DNA of 64,000 nt from Perognathus longimembris pacificus. Its lineage: Eukaryota > Chordata > Mammalia > Rodentia > Heteromyidae. The stretch covers positions 6,640,352 through 6,704,351 of the forward strand of contig NC_063173.1 of assembly GCF_023159225.1 (NCBI RefSeq), in the 5' to 3' direction. Position numbers and translations under genes: made by a program. The notes below the pieces were generated by a model. The model made no database searches. It was given only the letters and a program-made list of their open reading frames with translations, and was not told the DNA's origin. Position 1 is the stretch's first letter. Each line of letters begins with the position of its first letter. Below are positions 55,706 to 64,000 of the stretch, in pieces.

Positions 55706-56547
55706 ATTTAAAGGCTAAGCTTAAGAGGACTGAATTGCAGACTTGGACTCATCAATATTTAGCCCAGCACTTGGGAAGTCCTGAGGGGAATGAGGGCTAA
55801 AACACAATAGAGGACATCATGGGCTTCTGCATGGTGTGGAAAATAAAGTCACTGATGGTTCATTTTCAAGACAAGGCGTGTGGTTTTGAGTGCAAAGTTG
55901 CAACAAGAATCAGTAAGCTCCCCCAGTGAGTCCTTTCATGGAATGTAGATTCTCCCCCAGAAGGATGGACAAAAGAACTGGCTTTCATCACAAAAGATCC
56001 TCATAATGCAGCCTTCTAAACAATCACTTGTGCTCCTGATATTGAAAAGGTAATTGATCCTTTATCACAGCCCTAGAGGTCATCGATTACTTTTTCTAAA
56101 CTTGTCAATGGCTCTTATTGCTCATAATGATATATTAGGTCCAATTCTACCAAGATTTGTGATTGCATCTTTATAATGATTTGCTTTTCAGATGACTCAA
56201 AGCTGTGGTGTCGTTTCAAATTGTTGGGCCATAAATAATTTGTTATTAATAATAGTCTCTGTACCATAAGCTGCAAATATTTGCTTTATAAGGATAGAAA
56301 ATGGGATCGATTGACCACCTTATTTATATGAACACCATTCTCAGCTTTCTTGCTGTTTGCTTATTGAAGAAAGGGGAGAGTTAGAGCTGTACGATTTGAA
56401 GTCATTTTGAAAGTTTTGAATTATTAAGATGCTTTATTTCTTCATAAGAACCTTTAGGTTTCAACAAAATTGGACCCTATCAAGGCAGCGGATTATAAAT
56501 GGGTCATGGAGTGTTTTCTTACAACAAAAAAGTTGAAAATCAAGCTG
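55706..56547. other. Unique AT-rich sequence, candidate conserved block
   Basis: 56040-56340 is repeat-free with many TAAT/ATTA cores and 'ccataaataatttgttatta', the texture of conserved non-coding DNA. No gene was seen. Confidence 0.3.
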
Positions 56548-56788
56548 AGTATTGGTGGTTCAGGCCACCAGCTGCCGGGAAGGGCATCCAGGAGGAGTAG
56601 CTACTCAGGAGGCTAAAATATGCAGAGTGTGGTTCAAAGCCAGCCTGGGCAGAAAAGACCATAAGACTCTTCCCTCCAGTTCATCAGCAAAAAGCTGGAA
56701 GTGGAGCTGTGGCTCAAGTGGTGATGTGTGAGACTTGAATGAAAACCAAGTCAGAGAGTGAGAATGTCCTGAGTTCAAGTCCTAGTTT

Positions 56789-56790
<2 letters not shown>
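56548..56790 (+). mobile_element. B1-Geo dimeric SINE
   Basis: An atypical head ('ccaccagctgccgggaaggg' in place of the usual 'cctgtaatcc') is followed by 'agctactcaggaggctaaaa', 'ttcaaagccagcctgggcag' and the Geo half 'gtggctcaagtggtgatgtg'. Confidence 0.8.
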
Positions 56791-56827
<37 letters not shown>

Positions 56828-56846
56828 CACACGCACATGTGTACAC
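56791..56846 (+). repeat. (TG)n-(CG)n-(CA)n alternating tract
   Basis: About 29 bases TG, then 'gcgcgcgcacacgcacatgt' and 'gtacac'. Strict purine-pyrimidine alternation with CG dinucleotides favours Z-DNA, and the two arms can pair. It sits in the tail of the preceding SINE. Confidence 0.95.
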
Positions 56847-56887
56847 AAACCGGAAATCGGTATCCTTGACAATATAACCTTAAAACC

Positions 56888-57113
56888 ATAATTGAGAGAC
56901 ACAGGGTAAAAAAAAAGACAAACAACTACAAAAGCAATACTTGCAAAACTGTTTGGTATAAATGAACTGAACAACTCATGGGAGGGGGAAAGGGGGAGGG
57001 GGAGGGGGGTATGAGGGACGAGGTAACAAACAGTACAAGAAATGTATCCAATGCCTAACGTATGAAACTGTAACCTCTCTGTACATCAGTTTGATAATAA
57101 AATATATATATAT
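56888..57113 (+). mobile_element. L1 3' UTR insertion, young
   Basis: 'gagagacacagggtaaaaaa', 'tggtataaatgaactgaaca', a G-rich tract (56981-57009), then 'caaacagtacaagaaatgta' and 'tttgataataaaatatat'. It aligns almost base for base with the 3' UTR of the minus-strand L1 at 59371. The tail has become (TA)n. Confidence 0.9.
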
Positions 57114-57399
57114 GTAGAGTGAAATGACTGTACTTTGGCGCGTGGGCAAGTGTGTACAGTTACGTATTATTTTGAGAACTTTCTGAACAAAATTTAAGTA
57201 AGTATCATCTGAGACACACAGGGAAGTTTCCAGCGCCCAGGAGGATCTATGAAACCTGGCTTTCCTGAATATAGTTCATTATGTTGTGTGCTAGTGATTA
57301 ACTCTTGTAAAACTACTCGTAAAGGTTTGGTTTTTGTTCCTTCCTATGAAATTCTTTAGATAAACCATAAATCTACAAAACAGCAGATTTCTAGTTACC
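57114..57399. other. Unique sequence
   Basis: Nothing recognised. Confidence 0.4.
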
Positions 57400-58170
57400 T
57401 TGGTTCTTGATGTAAAGGAAAAATGTAAGCATCAATTAAATGAAAGACATCACATAAACTCATAATCACATAATCACATAAAAATGAGACGTTTGACTAT
57501 ATAAAGACATAAAGCCACTGAAGTAAATTAAAAAAAAAGCAAACACCTCATAACTAAGCAATAGCTGGGAAAAACATCTGCTCAAATACATTTATCAATC
57601 TTTTTGCGATTCTCTTCCCACTCAGTAAGAAAAACAATAACATTCCAATAGAAATAGAAGGCTGTTAGCACCTAATCTCAAAAGAGAAAATAGAAGTAGC
57701 ATATAGAAATGCACATACCAATGCTTCAGTTTACTAGGAATAAAAGTGATGCGAATTAAATGAAATGCCCCCCTTGCATGTTTAAAGGTAGTAAAGGACT
57801 TTAAAATTGATAGATTACAATTTGGTTGTGGAGAATGAGTCTGCCGCACACAGTGGTGGTACTGCGGGGTATAAGCCTCCTTATAGCATTTCAAGAAAGC
57901 AATATGGAAGCGTATTCCTGGAGTTTTAGATGTAAGTTTACCCTTTGTTTCAGGAATTCTATCACTAGGATGCTATCCTAAGAATTTTTCTTTAAATGAT
58001 CACAATTGTTTCTCTAAAGAAAAAAAAAAATCACAGTTTGTTACGTGAGCAAAATGAAGTAAGATAAAATCAAACAAAAGGAAACATCAAATGACTAATG
58101 AAGACAGAGGTTTGGAACAAGGTGTATTAGCCATCAAAGTTAATATTTATAATTTTTAAGTGATTTAAAT
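57400..58170 (+). mobile_element. L1M-class ORF2 C-terminal relic
   Basis: 'agtgatgcgaattaaatgaa', 'gcaatatggaagcgtattcc' and 'caggaattctatcactagga' follow the order of the end of ORF2 in old mammalian L1s. All frames are broken; an A run at 58020-58030. Confidence 0.6.
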
Positions 58171-58190
58171 AGTGCCGTGCCTTCTTTTCT

Positions 58191-58403
58191 TTTTTTTTTT
58201 TTTTTTTTTTTGGCCAGTCCTGGGCCTTGGACTCAGGGCCTGAGCACTGTCCCTGGCTTCTTTTTGCTCAAGGCTAGCACTCTGCCACTTGAGCCACAGC
58301 GCCACTTCTGGCTGTTTTCTGTATATGTGGTGCTGGGAATCAAACCCAGGGCCTCATGTATACGAGGCAAGCTCTCTTGCCACTAGGCCATATCCCCAGC
58401 CCC
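58191..58403 (-). mobile_element. IDL-Geo SINE, young copy
   Basis: A T run (tail) then 'gccagtcctgggccttggac', Geo complement and ID-like complement to 'ggccatatccccagcccc'. TSD 'ccgtgccttcttttct' (58175-58190) and 'ccgtgccttattttct' (58404-58419), one mismatch. Confidence 0.96.
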
Positions 58404-58419
58404 CCGTGCCTTATTTTCT

Positions 58420-59251
58420 TATGGCAAGTGGAGTTCAAGTTTACTTATGGGCTGTGGAGATGGTGGATGGAGAATGCACTCAATTCCCTTACAATCTATG
58501 GCGGGGAGGGAGCTCCAGGTGGGATGAACAGGCACTTCCTGAAAGTGGTGATAGATAACGGGGAGAAGGCTCAACAGAGACCTGAAAATATGCCCCACTT
58601 ACAAGTTTGTTAAAGGTCTGAGAGGGAGATAAAGCTAAAAAGTGAGGCAGGTCCTGAGGACAGTTCTTGTGTCCACCTTTGACCGGAAGCCATGGTGTTC
58701 AGTGTTCCTCTAGTCCCCAGTTAAAGGAGTCCGCCCACTTGGATTGCTCGTGTATATGTTCATTTATCTAGTAAGACGGGAATGATTGAGACAAAATTGG
58801 TCCCTATATTCACACTTTTTTTTAAAGGAAACCTAATTGCAAGAACAGAGATTTAGTCCATGCTTTCAAGCAAGTTAGATTGTAGGACATAGGTTCGTGG
58901 TAGCTCAGCAAAAACTGCAGTCAGAGATCTGCCAAGGGAAGAGCCGGATCATTGCAAGCTTTCCACCAAGGTAACGCCCTTCCTCTGTGTGCTGCTCTTG
59001 CTCTCTTCCTAACCTATGCTAGGCAATGGCAGGCAACAGAGAAAAGCACAAAGGAACACAGGGAAACGCTAGCCATGTAGAGGGAGGCTGTGTGATATTG
59101 GCAAGTAGTTTATATCCACACCTCACTCTCCTGCCCCACGAGAACCAGCAGTGGCTGCCTCGCAGAGCAGTGGGCAGCGCGGATGGACGGGTGTGTGAGC
59201 AGTACCTCACGCTAGCTTGTTTGCTGGGACTTTCTGACTTGCTGTGCTCTT
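58420..59251. other. Unique sequence, no gene supported
   Basis: Frames of 63-89 codons on both strands partly run out of the neighbouring SINE. No exon signal. Confidence 0.4.
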
Positions 59252-59370
59252 TTTTTCTTTTTTAGACCAGCCTTGGGGCTTGAATTCAAGATCTGGGGGT
59301 TGTCCCTTAGCTTTTCCACTCATGGCTAATAGTGTTCCAGCCCTTGAGCAACAGTTCCACTTGTGGCTTT
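59252..59370 (-). mobile_element. B1-Geo SINE, Geo half (split by L1)
   Basis: T run and 'ccttggggcttgaattcaag' to 'ttgagcaacagttccactt'. Continues at 60552-60662 once the L1 is removed. Confidence 0.85.
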
Positions 59371-60551
59371 TTTGTTGTTGTTGTTGTTAAATTTTTATTG
59401 TCAAACTGAAGTACAGAGAGGTTACAGTTTCATACATTAGGCATTGGATACATTTCTAGTACTGTTTGTTACCTCCTCCCTCATTCCCCCATCTCCTCTC
59501 CCCCTTTCGCTTCCCCCCCCCCCATAAGTTGTTCAGTTCATTTATACCAAACAGTTTTGCAAGTGTTGCTTTTGTAGTCGTTTGTCTTTTTTTACCCTGT
59601 GTCTCTCGATTTTGGTATTCCCTTTCTATTTCCTAGTTCTAATACCAGTATACACGGTTTCTGATGTACTCAGATAAGATACACAGATAGTGCAGGTTCA
59701 ACCACCGCAAGAGGATCATCAATAATAGAAGCTACGGTTTCACATCACATGTTGAAAGTAATTACAACAGTGATATGACAGTTGTTTCCATAACATGGAG
59801 TTCATTTCACTTAGCATCATCTTATGTGTTCATAAGGGTATAGCTATTGGGCTCTTGTGATCCTCTGCTGTGATTTGCCTAAACCTGTGCTAATTATTCC
59901 CTATAAGGGAGACCATAGAGTCCATGTTTCTTTGGGTTTGGCTCAATTCACTTAGTATAATGTTTTCCAAGTCCTTCCATTTCCTTACAAATAGGGCAAT
60001 GTCATTCTTTCTGATAGAGGCATAAAATTCCACGGTGTATATGTACCACATTTTCCTGATCCATTCGTCTACGGAGGGGCTTCTGGGTTGGTTCCAGATT
60101 CTCGCTATGACAAATTGCACTGCCATGAACATTGTTGTGCTGGTGGCTTTACTGTGATTTTGTTTGTGGTTTTTCGGATAGATACCCAAAAGTGGGGCTG
60201 CTGGGTCATAGGGGAGCTCTATGTTTAGCCTTCTGAGGAATCTCCATACTGCTTGCCAGAGTGGCTGAACCAGTTTACATTCCCACCAACAATGAAGTAG
60301 GGTTCCCTTTTGGCCACATCCCCTCCAACAATTGTTATTGTTAGTTTTCTTGATATAGGACATTCTTACTGGGGTGAGATGGAATCTCAATGTTGTTTTG
60401 ATTTGCATTTCTTTTATGGCCAGTGATGTAGAGCACTTTTTCATATGTCTCTTGGCCATTCTCTTTTCCTCATCAGAGAAGTCTCTTTTTAAGTCTTTAG
60501 CCCACTTGTTGAGAGGGCTATTGGTTCTTTGCGGTTTTGTTTCGGAGGAAT
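59371..60551 (-). mobile_element. L1 LINE, 5'-truncated, 1.2 kb
   Basis: On the minus strand: ORF2 C-terminal region (60551-59890), 3' UTR with a G-rich tract (seen as C-rich at 59462-59523) and an A tail containing AAC repeats (59371-59390). Best-preserved L1 here. It lies inside a B1-Geo SINE. Endonuclease and reverse transcriptase domains were lost by 5' truncation. Confidence 0.92.
59890..60459 (-). pseudogene. L1 ORF2 C-terminal remnant (189 codons)
   Basis: This is the longest L1-derived open frame in the window and the C-terminal part of ORF2 protein. The CX3CX7HX4C cluster is intact (Cys44, Cys48, His56, Cys61). The block '[19 protein letters not shown]' and the final '[21 protein letters not shown]' region resemble the normal L1 C terminus. 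The frame reads on to the natural stop without a break, so this copy is younger than that at 3848-4303. No catalytic domain is present and the first Met is internal to the parent protein. Confidence 0.92.
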
Positions 60552-60662
60552 GATAGTTACTTGTAGATCAAGTCTCATAGCCTTTTCTTGTTGGGCTGGC
60601 TTGGGACTAGGATCTTCAGATCTCAGTACCTGCGAAGCTAGGTTTTCAGGTGTGAGCACCAG
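60552..60662 (-). mobile_element. B1-Geo SINE, 7SL-like head (split by L1)
   Basis: 'agatcaagtctcatagcctt', 'gatcttcagatctcagtacc' and 'ggttttcaggtgtgagcacc' form the complement of the head, completing the SINE begun at 59252. Confidence 0.85.
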
Positions 60663-61359
60663 TGCTCAAGGTTGCTGTGCTGTTTTAAATCAGTAACTGT
60701 ACTTAATTGACTTTTCCTTTCCAGTCCCAAATACACTCTCTTAATTTATTTCTGTGCTTATACTCCTTCCTATTTATGAATCCATGCATAAGCAGGCAGC
60801 TAAAAAGTTGACCATATTACATATATTATTATTATGTTGGTGCTTTTACTTTTTTCACTTATATTAGACATCTTTCCAAGTTAGGACACGCACTTAGCTA
60901 AGGGGATTCTCCGCATTGGTAGTAGATGTATAAACTTAAAGGAATAATTTAGGAAATCCCACTTCCTGGAATCTAACAAAAGTGAGCAGGACTGATATAC
61001 AGGGAATTTTCATTGTCATCACTTGAAAAATGAAAACACTGAAAAGCAAATATGTTGATTAGTAATCGATAGACACATATAAGCATGAGGAATGCTTGGT
61101 AAGTAGATCTGATGTTATAGAAGAGATTCAAAAATTATGAAGAGGCAAGTAAAAGAGTATATATGCAGCTGAATCTGAATTTTATGTCTAAAAATAATAT
61201 GAAATATGGCCTCAATTCTATTGAACAGCTAATGAGAAAAAGGAGTTTAGAAGCATATGCCAGGTGATTTACTCAGCATTATTCCTGGATAATACGTCTA
61301 CATGAAATCTTAATTTTCTTCCACCACTATTTCATAGGCTCTAAATGACTTTTAAAAGA
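60663..61359. other. AT-rich sequence, no feature recognised
   Basis: May include diverged L1M sequence leading into the fragment at 61360. No gene was seen. Confidence 0.35.
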
Positions 61360-61605
61360 CATCAAAAATTGTTTGTAATATAAACCGATGGATAAAGGCC
61401 ATAAAATCAAATATGCAGTACAATGTCAATTTTGTAGGAAGCATTACAATTTATTATTTGCAAGTACAGAAAAGGAATAAAGATGTTACTAGTATTTTCT
61501 TTGAGCAGTGGGATTGTAGAAAATTTAGACCTTTTAAGCTTTTTTCTTTCAATTTATATGTTTACTAACTCCACAAAAGAATAAATCTTTAATGATCTCC
61601 CTGCC
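61360..61605 (+). mobile_element. L1M/HAL1-like 3' UTR fragment
   Basis: 'gagcagtgggattgtagaaa' and 'caatttatatgtttactaac' near the end of a T-rich stretch recall the 3' UTR of old L1 or HAL1 elements. Confidence 0.45.
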
Positions 61606-61835
61606 ACTCCAAGGGTGACTATGTGAGCTTTCACATATATGGGTAAGCTTTGTAATGATAACCATGACACTCTGTGTGTGTATCTCAAAACATGTTGGAC
61701 ATTTTAGCCGTATCTCAACAAAGCTGGAAAACTTCTTATGTATATTTGGTCCTGCTCAATTTGGCCCCAGAGGCCCAAACAACCCAGAAACAGAAAATTT
61801 TCTCTCTATGAATGTTTTTTTCCTTAGCAATGCAC

Positions 61836-61837
<2 letters not shown>

Positions 61838-61883
<46 letters not shown>
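61838..61883 (+). repeat. (TG)n microsatellite in a SINE tail
   Basis: About 45 bases of TG adjoining the tail end of a partial minus-strand SINE. Confidence 0.97.
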
Positions 61884-61886
<3 letters not shown>

Positions 61887-61975
61887 ATGCCAGTACTAGG
61901 GCTTGAACTCAGGTCCTGAGTACGATCCCTTAGCGCTTTTCTCTCGAGGTTGGTGCTCAGTCCCAGCTCCACATT
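61884..61975 (-). mobile_element. Partial Geo-type SINE
   Basis: 'gccagtactagggcttgaac' and 'tcaggtcctgagtacgatcc' are the Geo 3' part. The head half is absent. Confidence 0.75.
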
Positions 61976-62371
61976 CCACAGCTTTGATTTCCGTGCATTA
62001 CACAGGTACTATCAAGACAAGAATGATAAAACGGCACCGAGAACAATTACTGTTAATGGGACAGCTTAGCTTCTGTTGCCATAGTTGCTATTTAAATTTG
62101 CCAAGAGTTTCAAATGTCTCTGGTTATGCAAATACATTGTCAGGAAGAAGATTCTAGTCAAGGTTCAGTTTATTTCAGAGCAATTATGAGCTAGCTACAC
62201 CTTTTTATAGAAATGAGGACCTCATTAAAGCTCATTTAAAGGAACAGTAGTCTTCCTTCACTAACACATGCGTTCATTCATACAGTGTGTACTCACTGTG
62301 CATTGAAGACATACAGGAAGCTAGGAGCACAGAGAACAGACCCTGAGCTTTGGGGCTAGGAGATTGTTAAA
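61976..62371. other. Unique sequence with a possible L2 end
   Basis: 'gcgttcattcatacagtgtg' and 'gaagacatacaggaagctag' (62268-62330) recall the complement of an L2 3' end, but too weakly to call. Confidence 0.3.
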
Positions 62372-62520
62372 TGTTATTATTTATGTTTTAATTAATGTTA
62401 AGGAGTCGCACAAAAGAGTTGCCATTTAACAAAGCCGTTTATGAATATAATGTGTTCAATCAACGTCACCCATTTCAGCATTCTCACCCATTGTTTTTTT
62501 TTTCTTTTTATACTTTTGCA
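62372..62520 (-). mobile_element. L1 3' UTR end
   Basis: 'ttaatgttaaggagtcgcac', 'gttgccatttaacaaagccg' and 'gaatataatgtgttcaatca' align with the L1 3' end at 14815-14890 by eye. Confidence 0.55.
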
Positions 62521-62549
62521 GATTACTTATCTGCATGACACTGGGAGGT

Positions 62550-62700
62550 TTTTTTCATTGTGTAAATCTTGGCTGCCTTATCTGGAAAAAGATTGAATAA
62601 CGCCTACCTTATAGGATGCTTGCAAGATTAAATCAGATAAAATATGTAAAGCTTTAACAAATTACCTGCCATATGGTAAGTGCTCAGGAAATGACTGTTT
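62550..62700 (+). mobile_element. MIR SINE 3' half
   Basis: 'ctgccttatctggaaaaaga', 'acgcctaccttataggatgc' and 'aagtgctcaggaaatg' follow the MIR 3' half in order. Confidence 0.75.
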
Positions 62701-63145
62701 TTATGCCTCAGTACTAATCTAGGTGACATGGAAGATAAAAATCTGATCTCAACATATATTCTTCCTTCAAGCCTTACTTCATCTTGGAAAGGATGTGTAC
62801 CTGTATTTAACAAAGTTAAAAATGGTTAACTGTGCTCTCCTTCCCTGCTAAGCAGTTTTGAGACAACTATAGCTATGACGCTCCTATTCATGCTTTTTAA
62901 AAATAAGAGATATCTTTGCATCTCCTGCTGGCTAAGGTATTTCAAGCAGGTTGAGAAAGAGCCCACATTATACCAAGGGATAAGAGATTAGTCTATTTGA
63001 TGAAAGGAATGTTGGTCTCTCCTGATCCAGGGAAAGCTTGCTTTGTTTGAGATCCTAAATTGTCCAGTAGAACCTATGGAAGCCATGGGCAACTACTGAA
63101 CAGACGGCTGGAATGAGGATCCTGCCACCGTGAAGACAGACTGAA

Positions 63146-63150
<5 letters not shown>
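62701..63150. other. Unique sequence
   Basis: No repeat or gene was recognised. Confidence 0.4.

Positions 63151-63179
<29 letters not shown>
63151..63179 (+). repeat. (TC)n microsatellite in a SINE tail
   Basis: About 29 bases of CT repeat before the T-rich tail of the next SINE. Confidence 0.97.
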
Positions 63180-63182
<3 letters not shown>

Positions 63183-63413
63183 TTTTTTTGTCAGTCATGG
63201 GGTTTGAACTCAGGGCCTGGGTGCTGTGTCTGAACTCTTTTTGCTCAAGGCTAGCACTCTACTACTTTTAGCCACAGCTCCGCTTCCAGTTTTCTAGTGC
63301 TTAACTGGAAATAAGAGTCTCATGGATTTTCCTGCCTGGGTTGGCTTCAGACTGATCCTCAGATTTCAGCAGCAGCTAGGATTACAGGCATGAGCCACCA
63401 GTGACTGGCTTTT
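63180..63413 (-). mobile_element. B1-Geo dimeric SINE
   Basis: Geo complement ('gctcaaggctagcactctac') and 7SL-like head with a short deletion ('cagcagctaggattacaggc'). Confidence 0.9.
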
Positions 63414-63773
63414 GGTTTTCTCTTAGGCCTAGCACTAGAGTCAAAACTTCTGTCCACTATATAACCTGCCTAGAATACATTTAGCAATTAGAAATTGTAG
63501 AATTTTCTCATTTAGCATGATACACAACCATTACAGTTAAGGATATGAAGCAACTGACATTTCATGAGGATCATCATCATCATAAAAATGTTAGACACAC
63601 TGAAAAGTAATGGATAAAATATTGAGGTGCCAGCGGGCTCCTTAGGTTTGTGTCAAGTCCCGAGATCATCTCAGGATGACTCAGTGAAGCAAGTGGATGA
63701 AGAATAGAGAATTAAAAATAAAGTCACCTCAAAATATCCTGTTTCATCTCCTTATAAAAATGTTCTGCTGAAG
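63414..63773. other. Unique sequence
   Basis: Nothing recognised except a short CATCAT run at 63570-63582. Confidence 0.4.
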
Positions 63774-63992
63774 TAGTCAGATGCCATTGGATCAATGCCT
63801 GCAAGCCTCGCTACTCAGGAGGCTGAGCCTGGAGGCTTATAGTTCAAAGCCAACTGGGCAGAAAAGTCCACGAGACTCTTATCTCCCATTAATCACCAAA
63901 AATCCAGAAGTAGAACTGTGATTCAAGTGCGAAAGTGCCAGCTTTGAGCTAAGGGACAGTGCCCAGGCCCTGAATTCAACAACCAAACAAAA
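63774..63992 (+). mobile_element. B1-Geo dimeric SINE
   Basis: Head 'tactcaggaggctgagcctg', 'gttcaaagccaactgggcag' and 'gagactcttatctcccatta', Geo half 'actgtgattcaagtgcgaaa'. It reaches almost to the window edge. Confidence 0.88.
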
Positions 63993-64000
63993 ATAGTCTA

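Overview
This 64 kb window is nuclear DNA from a placental mammal, and it shows no functional protein-coding gene. The dominant repeat is a dimeric SINE with a tRNA-Ala/ID-like left half and a distinctive right half ('Geo'). This is the IDL-Geo family described from the rodent superfamily Geomyoidea (kangaroo rats, pocket mice, pocket gophers). Many copies are little diverged and keep target-site duplications (TSDs), so a heteromyid or geomyid rodent is the best inference. The species and chromosome cannot be told from the sequence. The window reads as intergenic or deep-intronic. The open frames in it are short, unconserved-looking, or belong to transposable elements.

Layout. 0-7 kb: old SINEs, a 5'-truncated L1 carrying a second, very short L1 tail, and an L2 split by IDL-Geo. 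7-10.8 kb: mostly unique sequence with a candidate CRE/CTCF-type site near 8.61 kb. 10.8-13.8 kb: the only GC- and CpG-rich stretch (about 11.3-11.95 kb; CpG-island promoter or solo-LTR candidate), then a Tigger-type DNA transposon fossil broken by two SINEs and a small hAT-like element. 13.8-25 kb: SINE-dense, with several opposed L1 pieces. 25-34.5 kb: repeat-poor, with L2 and L1M fragments. 34.5-50 kb: SINEs, microsatellites, MIR and L2 relics, including a 0.9 kb L2. 50-56.5 kb: mostly unique, AT-rich sequence with candidate conserved non-coding blocks. 56.5-64 kb: L1 3' ends, an L1M relic, a SINE cut in two by a 1.2 kb L1, and more SINEs.

The elements form a layered record. MIR, L2, Tigger and L1M relics are the oldest layer. 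B1-like, ID and B1-dID SINEs came next. The 7SL-headed dimer and IDL-Geo, both using the same Geo right half, are youngest with the L1 copies that probably mobilised them. L1 and SINE insertion marks (15-17 bp TSDs, truncation at one place in the L1 3' UTR, and a SINE/L1 composite inside one TSD) are the most informative biology here. I found no CRISPR, operon, RNA gene or new multi-gene system. Family names rest on recognition by eye. Boundaries without a stated TSD are approximate, often by 10-30 bases.
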